In this document: positions 55,263-64,000 of the stretch, piece by piece
Position numbering within the stretch: position 1 is the first letter of the stretch
How the letters are laid out: each line of letters starts with the position of its first letter
DNA from: Curvibacter delicatus NBRC 14919
Lineage (GTDB): Bacteria > Pseudomonadota > Gammaproteobacteria > Burkholderiales > Burkholderiaceae_C
Length of the DNA stretch: 64,000 nucleotides
Assembly: GCF_001592265.1 (NCBI RefSeq)
Contig: NZ_BCWP01000001.1
Span: 186,001-250,000, forward strand
Direction: 5' to 3'
The notes under the pieces: model-generated
Told to the model about the DNA's origin: nothing
The model's input: the letters and a program-made list of their open reading frames with translations, nothing else
The model's database searches: none
Translations under genes and position numbers: made by a program

Positions 55263-58220
55263 ATGCTATTGACCAAAAAATCCACGGCCATCGATACGGC
55301 TGCCCGGTCGCCCTTCGTTCACAGCCTGCGTCGCGGCTTGGCCCAGGCCTTGCCGACCATGGACCGTCGTGCCTTCCTGCGTCGCTCCGGCCTCGGCCTG
55401 GGTGTCGGAATGGCAGCTTCGCAGCTCACCTTGGTGAAGAAAGCGCGTGCCGCCCAAGGTGTGGCGGTCGGCGATGGCAAGATCGAAGTGAAACGCACGG
55501 TCTGCACGCATTGCTCGGTGGGCTGTGCGGTGGATGCCGTGGTGGAAAACGGTGTCTGGGTGCGCCAGGAGGCGGTGTTCGACTCCCCGATCAACCTCGG
55601 CGCCCACTGCGCCAAGGGCGCGGCCTTGCGCGAGCACGGTCACGGCGAATTCCGTCTGCGCTATCCGATGAAGCTGGTCAACGGCAAGTACGAACGCATC
55701 GGTTGGGACCAGGCGCTCAATGAAATCAGCGCCAAGATGATGGAGCTGCGCAAGGCCAGCGGCCCGGACAGCGTGTACTTCATCGGATCCAGCAAGCACA
55801 ACAACGAGCAGGCGTATCTGCTGCGCAAGTTCGTCAGCTTCTGGGGCTCCAACAACTGCGACCACCAGGCCCGTATCTGTCACTCCACCACGGTGGCCGG
55901 TGTGGCCAATACTTGGGGTTATGGCGCCATGACCAATTCGTACAACGACATGCAGAACAGCAAGGTCGCCCTGTACATCGGATCCAATGCGGCCGAGGCG
56001 CACCCGGTGAGCCTGTTGCACATGCTGCATGCCAAGGAAACCGGCTGCAAGATGATCGTGGTCGATCCGCGTTTCACCCGCACCGCGGCCAAGGCCGACG
56101 AGTACGTGCGCATCCGCTCCGGTACTGACATTCCTTTCCTGTTCGGCCTGCTGTACCACATCTTCAAGAACGGCTGGGAAGACAAGAAGTACATCAACGA
56201 CCGTGTCTACGGCATGGACAAGGTCAAGGAAGACGTGCTGGCCAAGTGGGCACCTGCTGCCGTGGAAGAGGCCTGCGGCGTCAAGGAAGAGCAGATGTAC
56301 AAGGTGGCCAAGATGCTGGCCGACAGCCGTCCGGGCACCATCGTCTGGTGCATGGGCCAGACCCAGCACACCATCGGCAATGCCATGGTGCGTGCGTCCT
56401 GCATTCTGCAGCTGGCGCTGGGCAATGTCGGCAAGACCGGCGGTGGTACCAACATTTTCCGCGGCCACGACAACGTGCAGGGTGCGACCGACGTCGGCCC
56501 CAACCCCGACTCGCTGCCCGGTTACTACGGTCTGGCCGAAGGTTCCTGGAAGCATTTCGCCAAGGTCTGGGGCGTGGACTTCGACTGGATCAAGGGCCGT
56601 TATGCCTCGCCGGCGATGATGGGCAAGAACGGCATCACCGTTTCGCGCTGGATCGACGGTGTGCTGGAGAAGAACGAGCTGATCGACCAGGATTCCAACC
56701 TGCGCGGCGTCTTCTACTGGGGCCATGCACCCAACTCGCAGACCCGCGGTCTGGAGATGAAGCGCGCCATGGATAAGCTGGACCTGCTGGTGGTGGTCGA
56801 TCCCTACCCGTCGGCGACCGCCGCCATGGCGGCCATGCCCGGCAAGCCGGAAGACCTGAATCCGAACCGTGCGGTGTACCTGCTGCCGGCCGCCACCCAG
56901 TTCGAGACCAGCGGTTCCTGCACCGCTTCCAATCGCTCGATTCAGTGGCGCGAGAAAGTCATCGAGCCGCTGTGGGAGAGCCGCAGCGACCACATGATCA
57001 TGCACCAGCTGGCCGAAAAACTCGGTTTCGCCAAGGAGCTGTCCAAGAATTACAAGATGCAGAAGGTCAAGGGCATGGACGAGCCCATGCCGGAAGACAT
57101 CCTGCGTGAGATCAACCGTTCGGTCTGGACCATTGGCTACACCGGCCAGAGCCCGGAGCGGCTGAAGGCGCACATGAAGAACATGCACCTGTTCGACGTG
57201 AAGACGCTCAAGGCCAAGGGCGGCAAGGACAAGGAAACCGGCTACGACTTCACCGGTGACTACTTCGGCCTGCCCTGGCCCTGCTACGGCACGCCTGAAC
57301 TCAAGCATCCGGGTTCACCCAACCTGTACGACACGTCCAAGCACGTGATGGATGGTGGCGGCAACTTCCGCGCCAACTTCGGTGTCGAGCGCGAAGGCAA
57401 GAGCCTGCTGGCCGAGGACGGTTCGCACTCGCTGGGTGCCGACATCACCACCGGATATCCGGAGTTCGACCATGTGCTGCTGAAGAAGCTGGGCTGGTGG
57501 GACGAGTTGACTGATGCCGAAAAAACCGCAGCCGAGGGCAAGAACTGGAAGACCGACGCGTCGGGCGGCATCATCCGCGTGACCATGAAGAACCATGGCT
57601 GCCATCCCTTCGGCAATGCCAAGGCGCGTGCCGTGGTGTGGAACTTCCCGGATCCGGTGCCACAGCACCGCGAGCCGCTCTACGGTACCAAGCCTGACCT
57701 GATGGCCAAGTACCCGACGCACGACGACAAGAAGGCCTTCTGGCGTCTGCCGACACTGTACAAGACCGTGCAGCAGAAGAACATTGCCGACAAGGTGCAC
57801 GAGAAGTTCCCGCTCATCCTGTCCTCCGGCCGTCTGGTCGAGTACGAGGGCGGCGGCGAGGAAACCCGCTCCAACCCCTGGCTGGCCGAGTTGCAGCAGG
57901 AAGCTTTTGTCGAGATCAACCCGAAGGCGGCAGCCGACCGCGGCATCCGCAACGGCGACCGTGTCTGGCTGCTCAGCCCGACGGGTGCGCGGCTGAATGT
58001 GCAAGCGCTGGTGACCGAACGTGTCGGTCCCGACACCTGCTGGATGCCGTTCCACTTCTCCGGTCGCTGGCAAGGCGCCGATATGCTGGCCTACTACCCG
58101 AAGGGCGCGGCACCGGTGGTGCGCGGTGAGGCCGTCAACACGGCGACCACCTATGGCTACGACAGCGTGACCATGATGCAAGAAACCAAGACCACGATCT
58201 GCAATATCGAGAAAGCCTAA
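55263..58220 (+). CDS. Exported formate dehydrogenase, molybdopterin alpha subunit
   Basis: A 985-residue catalytic subunit with a Tat signal (DRRAFLRRSG at 34-43, hydrophobic stretch, probable cleavage after ARA near 63). A [4Fe-4S] site (C81, C84, C88 and the C of GAHCAKG) and the Mo-ligand position C206 (ARICHSTTV) follow, so it is the cysteine form and not the selenocysteine form of E. coli FdnG/FdoG. It oxidises formate on the outer face of the membrane. Downstream genes encode the Fe-S and cytochrome b subunits. The 33 residues before the RR motif are unusually long for a Tat leader; a start at the ATG of MDRRAFLRR (55359) is an alternative. Confidence 0.94.
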   Translation: MLLTKKSTAIDTAARSPFVHSLRRGLAQALPTMDRRAFLRRSGLGLGVGMAASQLTLVKKARAAQGVAVGDGKIEVKRTVCTHCSVGCAVDAVVENGVWVRQEAVFDSPINLGAHCAKGAALREHGHGEFRLRYPMKLVNGKYERIGWDQALNEISAKMMELRKASGPDSVYFIGSSKHNNEQAYLLRKFVSFWGSNNCDHQARICHSTTVAGVANTWGYGAMTNSYNDMQNSKVALYIGSNAAEAHPVSLLHMLHAKETGCKMIVVDPRFTRTAAKADEYVRIRSGTDIPFLFGLLYHIFKNGWEDKKYINDRVYGMDKVKEDVLAKWAPAAVEEACGVKEEQMYKVAKMLADSRPGTIVWCMGQTQHTIGNAMVRASCILQLALGNVGKTGGGTNIFRGHDNVQGATDVGPNPDSLPGYYGLAEGSWKHFAKVWGVDFDWIKGRYASPAMMGKNGITVSRWIDGVLEKNELIDQDSNLRGVFYWGHAPNSQTRGLEMKRAMDKLDLLVVVDPYPSATAAMAAMPGKPEDLNPNRAVYLLPAATQFETSGSCTASNRSIQWREKVIEPLWESRSDHMIMHQLAEKLGFAKELSKNYKMQKVKGMDEPMPEDILREINRSVWTIGYTGQSPERLKAHMKNMHLFDVKTLKAKGGKDKETGYDFTGDYFGLPWPCYGTPELKHPGSPNLYDTSKHVMDGGGNFRANFGVEREGKSLLAEDGSHSLGADITTGYPEFDHVLLKKLGWWDELTDAEKTAAEGKNWKTDASGGIIRVTMKNHGCHPFGNAKARAVVWNFPDPVPQHREPLYGTKPDLMAKYPTHDDKKAFWRLPTLYKTVQQKNIADKVHEKFPLILSSGRLVEYEGGGEETRSNPWLAELQQEAFVEINPKAAADRGIRNGDRVWLLSPTGARLNVQALVTERVGPDTCWMPFHFSGRWQGADMLAYYPKGAAPVVRGEAVNTATTYGYDSVTMMQETKTTICNIEKA

Positions 58221-58232
58221 GGAGAAACACAA

Positions 58233-58868
58233 ATGGCACGTATGAAATTTGTTTGTGACTCCGAGCGCTGTATCGAGTGCAACGGCTGCGTCACGGCCTG
58301 CAAGAATGAGCATGAGGTGCCGTGGGGTGTGAACCGCCGCCGTGTGGTCACGCTCAACGATGGTGTCCCCGGCGAGAAATCCATCTCGGTGGCCTGCATG
58401 CACTGCAGTGACGCACCCTGCATGGCCGTCTGCCCGGTGAACTGTTTCTACCGCACCGACGAAGGTGTGGTGCTGCACGACAAGGACATCTGTATCGGCT
58501 GCGGCTATTGCTCCTACGCCTGCCCCTTCGGGGCACCGCAGTTCCCTTCGCAGGGCACCTTCGGGGTACGCGGCAAGATGGACAAGTGCACCTTCTGTGC
58601 CGGCGGTCCGGAAGCCAATGGCAGCGAGGCCGAGTTCGAGAAATATGGTCGCAACCGCTTGGCCGAAGGCAAGCTGCCGGCCTGTGCCGAGATGTGCTCA
58701 ACCAAGGCATTGCTGGCTGGTGACGGCGACATGGTGGCCGACATCTTCCGCAACCGCGTGCTGCAGCGTGGCAAGGGCGCCGAAGTCTGGGGCTGGGGCA
58801 CTGCCTACGGTTCGCGTCAGGCGGGTCAGCCGGAAACCGCAGCACCTGCCAAAGGAGCGAAGTCATGA
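58233..58868 (+). CDS. Formate dehydrogenase beta (Fe-S) subunit
   Basis: A 211-residue ferredoxin-type subunit with four cysteine clusters: CIECNGCVTACKNEH, CMHCSDAPCMAVCP, CIGCGYCSYACP and CTFCAGG with later cysteines (CAEMC). It relays electrons from the alpha subunit to the cytochrome b subunit and is probably carried out by the Tat system with it. It follows the alpha gene by 12 bp and overlaps the lipoprotein gene by 4 bp. Confidence 0.93.
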   Translation: MARMKFVCDSERCIECNGCVTACKNEHEVPWGVNRRRVVTLNDGVPGEKSISVACMHCSDAPCMAVCPVNCFYRTDEGVVLHDKDICIGCGYCSYACPFGAPQFPSQGTFGVRGKMDKCTFCAGGPEANGSEAEFEKYGRNRLAEGKLPACAEMCSTKALLAGDGDMVADIFRNRVLQRGKGAEVWGWGTAYGSRQAGQPETAAPAKGAKS

Positions 58869-59086
58869 AAAACATCTTGATGCTGATTGCTGCCGTGGCT
58901 TTGCTGTCTGCCTGTGGCGAGAAGCCGCAGACGATCGGTGGCGCCAAGCAGGACGCCGCACCGTACAGCGGCACCGGCAAGCCTTTTGTCGATGCCGGCT
59001 GGAAGCCCGGTGACAAGGCCAGCTGGGAGTCGCACCTCAAGGCGCGCGGACAGAACAGCCAGAACGAATACACCAAGACCAACTGA
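58865..59086 (+). CDS. Small lipoprotein of the formate dehydrogenase operon
   Basis: A 73-residue predicted lipoprotein: hydrophobic N-terminus and lipobox LLSAC with acylated C17. The mature part is short and polar (GWKPGDKASWESHLKARGQNSQNEY). It overlaps the beta-subunit stop by 4 bp and precedes the gamma gene by 15 bp, so it belongs to the operon. Function unknown; possibly a small structural or assembly subunit. Confidence 0.78.
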   Translation: MKNILMLIAAVALLSACGEKPQTIGGAKQDAAPYSGTGKPFVDAGWKPGDKASWESHLKARGQNSQNEYTKTN

Positions 59087-59101
59087 GACGGGATGGCCCT
59101 C

Positions 59102-60247
59102 ATGAAAAAAGCGCTTGCTGCTGTCCTGCTGATGGCTCTGGGCTGGGGCAACCTGGTCCTGGCGCAGGACAAACCCACGGCGCCTGCCGGAGCCGGCGGC
59201 ATCCAGAGTCAGAACATCATGGATGTCAAGCCGGATGCCAGTTCGGATCCGGGCTACGCCCAGCAGACCAATGCCGAGCGGGCCAAGGTCCAGCCGGGCA
59301 ACAATGCGCCCATGTGGCGCCAGGTCGGCTCCGGTGTTACTGGCTACAGCAGTCTGCCCAAAAGCCAGGCACCTGAGGCAGGCAACCTGATCCAGCCTTT
59401 TGTGCAGTACCCGGGCTCGATGTTCACCAATGCCGGCGAAGCCTGGCGCCAGGTGCGCAACAACTGGCTCATTCCCTACGGTGGCGCCTTGTTGCTGATT
59501 GTGCTGGGCGCGATTGGCGTGTTCTACTGGCGCAAAGGCACGTTGCAGTTGCATGGCACGCAAACCGGTCGAAAGATCGAGCGCTTTACGCCCTTCGAGC
59601 GTTCGGCGCACTGGGCCAACGCGATTGCCTTCACGATCCTTGCCGTCTCCGGCATCGTGATGGCTTTTGGCAAGTTCTTTCTGCACCCGGTCATCGGCGG
59701 CACGCTGTTCGGCTGGCTGACCTATGTGCTGAAGAATGCGCACAACTTTGCCGGCCCGGTGTTTGCCGTGTCACTGGTGGTGGTGATCATCACCTTCGTA
59801 CGCGACAACCTGCCGCGCAAGGAAGACATCACCTGGCTCGTCAAGGGTGGCGGCCTGCTGGGCGAACACGAGATCCCTTCGCACCGTTTCAACGCTGGCG
59901 AGAAGGTGCTGTTCTGGGGCGGCGTGTTCCTGCTGGGCCTGGTCGTGGTCGGCTCGGGGCTGATGCTCGACAAGCTGATCCCGGGCCTGGTCTACGAGCG
60001 CAGCACCATGCAGCTTAGCCACATGATCCACGCCGTGGCCACCGTGCTGATGATGGCCATGTTCATGGGCCACATCTACATGGGCACGATCGGCATGGCC
60101 GGCGCCTACGACGCCATGAAGACCGGCTACGTCGACGAAACCTGGGCCAAGGAGCACCATGAGCTCTGGTACGACGACATCCAGGCCGGCAAGATTCCGG
60201 CCCAGCGCAGCGCCGAAGCGGCACCTGCTCCGACCGTTCAAGCCTAA
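59102..60247 (+). CDS. Formate dehydrogenase gamma subunit (cytochrome b556 type)
   Basis: A 381-residue membrane subunit. A cleavable signal (MKKALAAVLLMALGWGNLVLAQ) and a ~100-residue periplasmic segment precede five hydrophobic segments, four forming the diheme b556 core. Histidines in FERSAHWANA, KNAHNFAGP, LSHMIHAV and GHIYMGTIG are candidate heme ligands. It passes formate electrons to quinone. The ATG at 59102 has GGGA upstream; the in-frame ATG at 59093 is an alternative three codons longer. Confidence 0.92.
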   Translation: MKKALAAVLLMALGWGNLVLAQDKPTAPAGAGGIQSQNIMDVKPDASSDPGYAQQTNAERAKVQPGNNAPMWRQVGSGVTGYSSLPKSQAPEAGNLIQPFVQYPGSMFTNAGEAWRQVRNNWLIPYGGALLLIVLGAIGVFYWRKGTLQLHGTQTGRKIERFTPFERSAHWANAIAFTILAVSGIVMAFGKFFLHPVIGGTLFGWLTYVLKNAHNFAGPVFAVSLVVVIITFVRDNLPRKEDITWLVKGGGLLGEHEIPSHRFNAGEKVLFWGGVFLLGLVVVGSGLMLDKLIPGLVYERSTMQLSHMIHAVATVLMMAMFMGHIYMGTIGMAGAYDAMKTGYVDETWAKEHHELWYDDIQAGKIPAQRSAEAAPAPTVQA

Positions 60248-60266
60248 GCACAAGAAAGAGGCTCAC

Positions 60267-60611
60267 ATGAAATCGATTGCTGTTTTTGTTCTGGGTGCTG
60301 CGCTGACCGTGTCGGCGCTGGCCAAGCTGCCCCCTTTGAATGACGAAGCCAAAGCCAAGGCGGCCGAAGCGGCAGCCAAGACGGCCCATGCCGGCAAGGT
60401 GGACAACTACCTGCTGTGCAAGTCGCAGGACAAGGTGGCGGCCCACTACCGCAAAGGCAACAAAGACGCCAAGGCCGCAGCAGCGACACCACCGTGCGCG
60501 GACCCTGGTCCTTTTGTCTACACCCCTGCTGGGGCGACGCCGACCGCCGCCGCACCTGCGCCCGCACCCGCTGCGCCGGTGGCTGCCGACAAGAAGAAAA
60601 AGAAGTCCTGA
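60267..60611 (+). CDS. Small secreted protein of the formate dehydrogenase operon
   Basis: A 114-residue protein with a signal peptide (MKSIAVFVLGAALTVSALA). A Lys/Ala-rich helix (EAKAKAAEAAAKTAHAGKVDNYLLC) follows, then two cysteines and a Pro/Ala-rich tail ending in DKKKKKS. The basic, low-complexity sequence gives no function. It lies 19 bp after the gamma gene, with a good AAGAAAGAGG ribosome binding site, and just before the operon terminator. Confidence 0.72.
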   Translation: MKSIAVFVLGAALTVSALAKLPPLNDEAKAKAAEAAAKTAHAGKVDNYLLCKSQDKVAAHYRKGNKDAKAAAATPPCADPGPFVYTPAGATPTAAAPAPAPAAPVAADKKKKKS

Positions 60612-60635
60612 CTTTTCGTCAGGCTTAGTGGTCAT

Positions 60636-60666
60636 GGGCCCGGGCTGCACAGCCCCGGCCCTTTTT
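60636..60666 (+). terminator. Rho-independent terminator of the exported formate dehydrogenase operon
   Basis: A long GC-rich hairpin (GGGCCCGGGCTG / CAGCCCCGGCCC, 2-nt loop, one mismatch) is followed by TTTTT. It separates the operon from fdhD. Confidence 0.85.
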
Positions 60667-60682
60667 GTTGTAGTCTGCTGCC

Positions 60683-61540
60683 ATGTCTTCATTTCCCCTG
60701 CCTCAGTTGACTCGCGCCAGCGCACCGCTGACCCGTGAGGTGTTGGCTGTCAATGAATTCGGCGAAGCCACCACGGTGTCCATTCCGGCAGAGCGGGCGC
60801 TCACTGTTTACGTGGACAAACGCGAGCTGGTGACGCTCATGACCCTGGGCGCCAACCCGGAACTGCTGGTGCTCGGTTTTCTGCGCAACCAGCGCCTGGT
60901 GCGCTCGGTGCAGGAGATCGAGTCCATCACCGTGGACTGGGAGGTTGGTGCCGCTGCGGTCAAAACGCACGAAGGCATCACCAACGTGGAGGAGCGCACC
61001 GCCAAGTGCGTGGTCACTACCGGCTGTGGCCAGGGCAGTGTGTTCGGCGACCTGATGGACGAGGTCGACAGTATCGTGTTGCCCGAGGCCACCCTGACGC
61101 AGGCGCAGTTGTACGGCGTTGTCAACGCCATCCGGCTGCAGGAGAGCACCTACAAGTCGGCTGGCTCGGTTCACGGTTGCGCGCTGTTCCGTGGCGAAGA
61201 CATGTTGCTCTTTGTCGAAGACGTCGGCCGTCACAACGCCATCGACACCATTGCCGGCTGGATGTGGCTGCAGGATCCGGATTCGATGTCGGGGGCCGAC
61301 AAGGTGTTCTACACCACGGGCCGCCTGACCAGCGAGATGGTGATCAAGTCAGCGCAGATGGGGGTGCCGATCGTGGTGTCTCGCAGCGGCATCACGCAGA
61401 TGGGGCATGCGGTGGCCGAGCGCGTTGGCCTGTGCACCATCGGCCGGGCCACCAACAAACACTTCCTTTGTTACACCGGAGCAGAGCGGCTGCAGCTGCA
61501 GCCGGAGCTTGCCGGGACGAGACCGCGAGTGCTTGCCTAG
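60683..61540 (+). CDS. fdhD: Formate dehydrogenase accessory sulfurtransferase FdhD
   Basis: A 285-residue protein that sulfurates the molybdenum cofactor of formate dehydrogenases, using sulfur from the cysteine desulfurase. Family segments include LVTLMTLGANPELLVLGFL, SVHGCALF and FVEDVGRHNAIDTIAGWM. In the conserved loop the sequence is TTGCGQGS: C115 is present but the second cysteine of the C-x2-C pair known from E. coli is a glycine (G118). Its position between the exported dehydrogenase and nor genes fits a shared maturation role for both dehydrogenases. Confidence 0.92.
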   Translation: MSSFPLPQLTRASAPLTREVLAVNEFGEATTVSIPAERALTVYVDKRELVTLMTLGANPELLVLGFLRNQRLVRSVQEIESITVDWEVGAAAVKTHEGITNVEERTAKCVVTTGCGQGSVFGDLMDEVDSIVLPEATLTQAQLYGVVNAIRLQESTYKSAGSVHGCALFRGEDMLLFVEDVGRHNAIDTIAGWMWLQDPDSMSGADKVFYTTGRLTSEMVIKSAQMGVPIVVSRSGITQMGHAVAERVGLCTIGRATNKHFLCYTGAERLQLQPELAGTRPRVLA

Positions 61541-61812
61541 GCCTCTCTCGGCCGCTTCGTCGAAAACGCCGCAAGACGACATGCCTGTGCGCTTGAGGTG
61601 CTGACGCGGCAAGAGCTCGACCCAGCCTGCCCTTCGTCATTCCTTGCGTCCCAATCGATGGACGTCAGGGCTGTCAGCGGGAACGTTCCCAAGATCGGTC
61701 CGCCGTGGCAGCGTACGGCCCCCAGATGAGGCCTGACCATGTTTGACCTCCTGGAACTGTCGTGCCCGCTTTTCTCCCAGGCCACTGCCGGGGATTGGAT
61801 TAACCGTTTTTT

Positions 61813-61826
61813 TTGATGCAGATCAG
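61813..61826. promoter_or_regulatory. FNR/Dnr/NnrR-type box upstream of norCB
   Basis: TTGAT-GCAG-ATCAG matches TTGAT-N4-ATCAA at 9 of 10 positions. The centre is 26-34 bp upstream of two possible -10 hexamers (TATAAG, TATATC), close to the class II activator position. Expected regulator: an FNR, Dnr or NnrR protein sensing low oxygen or NO. Confidence 0.65.
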
Positions 61827-61848
61827 ATTGGTGGCCGACGAATCCTAT

Positions 61849-61871
61849 AAGGTATATCCTGTATGCATCAT
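61849..61871. promoter_or_regulatory. NsrR-like operator overlapping the norCB promoter
   Basis: Two 11-bp arms separated by one base: AAGGTATATCC and GTATGCATCAT. Against the NsrR half-site AAGATGYATTT they match at 7 and 8 of 11 positions (second arm read in reverse complement). It overlaps the probable -10 and start site, as expected for an NO-relieved repressor. Confidence 0.4.
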
Positions 61872-61888
61872 TAATAGGAGGTGTCTCC

Positions 61889-63792
<1,904 letters not shown>

Positions 63793-63811
63793 ACCGTAGC
63801 GGGACGACACC

Positions 63812-64000
63812 ATGAGACGCGTGGACAGTGTTGGCGTAACTGCAGCGGCCGAAACCAGTGGGGGAGGCTTGCCCCCTTTTTATGTAGCCCAGGGGAGTGA
63901 ATGCGAGCTGTTCCAGCATTGCCATGAGAAAAGCCTGCCTCTGCTCATCAAAGGCCCGACAGGCTGCGGCAAGACGCGTTTCGTGGAGCACATGGCCGCG
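63812..64000 (+). CDS. norQ: NorQ/CbbQ-family AAA+ ATPase, N-terminal part (runs off window)
   Basis: The first 63 residues of a MoxR-type AAA+ ATPase, continuing beyond the window. After a ~20-residue leader (MRRVDSVGVTAAAETSGGG) comes the NorQ/CbbQ start PPFYVAQGSECELF and a Walker A motif GPTGCGKT. NorQ with NorD inserts the non-heme iron into NorB. It begins 19 bp after norB in the same operon. Confidence 0.88.
   Translation, partial: MRRVDSVGVTAAAETSGGGLPPFYVAQGSECELFQHCHEKSLPLLIKGPTGCGKTRFVEHMAA

Larger units (their letters stand above)
61541..61888. promoter_or_regulatory. 348-bp gap and norCB promoter region
   Basis: No gene is seen between fdhD and norC. The first ~250 bp are featureless. 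The last 80 bp hold an FNR/Dnr-type box (61813), a TATAAG hexamer (61846), an NsrR-like palindrome (61849) and an AGGAGG ribosome binding site (61876-61881). Confidence 0.65.

Noticed and set aside
61541-61812. Possible extra gene between fdhD and norC
   Set aside because: Only short frames that are either antisense tails of fdhD or lack a ribosome binding site and any recognisable domain.

Overview
The window reads as a chromosomal segment of a high-GC betaproteobacterium of the order Burkholderiales, most likely family Comamonadaceae (Rhodoferax/Polaromonas/Hydrogenophaga-like). This is inferred from gene content, from the gene neighbourhoods (for example DUF3460-scpA, cphA2-cphA1 beside an ABC transporter and DUF1854, DUF3305-DUF3306-ferredoxin-TorD-fdh) and from two families of short interspersed repeats that I associate with that family. 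No rRNA, tRNA, CRISPR array, insertion sequence or prophage was seen. Coding density is high, and many neighbours overlap by 4 bp (ATGA).

Layout. 1-5.6 kb: the 3' end of aspS, then nudB, an endonuclease/exonuclease/phosphatase gene and clsB (coupled by ATGA overlaps), then folE followed closely by a stand-alone BLUF blue-light receptor, and a DUF429 gene. 5.6-13.6 kb: a diguanylate cyclase/MinD-like ATPase pair, a secreted nuclease, moeB, ctpA, gpmA, a rhodanese, grxC, secB and gpsA. 13.7-21.4 kb: a cyanophycin locus, with cphA2 and cphA1 on the minus strand divergent from a half-size ABC exporter and a DUF1854 gene. 21.5-30.9 kb: a cofactor block covering NAD (nadC, nadA, nadB), pantothenate (panB, panC, panD) and biotin (bioB), plus alanine dehydrogenase, scpA and a DUF3460 gene. 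31-41 kb: a SulP transporter, a DUF1275 protein, a PAS-PAS-GGDEF protein, metG, a patatin-like lipase, the Fe-S carrier apbC and a periplasmic binding protein.

41.3-61.5 kb is a formate oxidation region. A LysR-type regulator precedes a soluble NAD+-linked formate dehydrogenase (an FdsG-FdsB fusion plus FdsA). Next come accessory genes (DUF3305, DUF3306, a multi-cluster ferredoxin, a TorD-like chaperone). A sigma-54 two-component system on the opposite strand separates them from a second, exported, membrane-anchored formate dehydrogenase (Tat peptide, alpha, beta, lipoprotein, gamma, small secreted protein) and fdhD. 61.9-64 kb: norC, norB and the start of norQ, behind a promoter region with an FNR/Dnr-type box and an NsrR-like palindrome.

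Taken together, the right half suggests a facultative denitrifier that uses formate as electron donor, both to NAD+ in the cytoplasm and to the respiratory chain, and reduces NO. The left and middle parts are housekeeping and cofactor genes with an aspartate theme: cyanophycin stores aspartate and arginine, and NadB and PanD both consume aspartate. The most notable items are the cyanophycin/ABC/DUF1854 locus with a degenerate second synthetase, the two-component system embedded in the formate region, the candidate anaerobic operators, and a degenerate ~46-bp repeat that lies in frame inside three genes and supplies the gpsA start.
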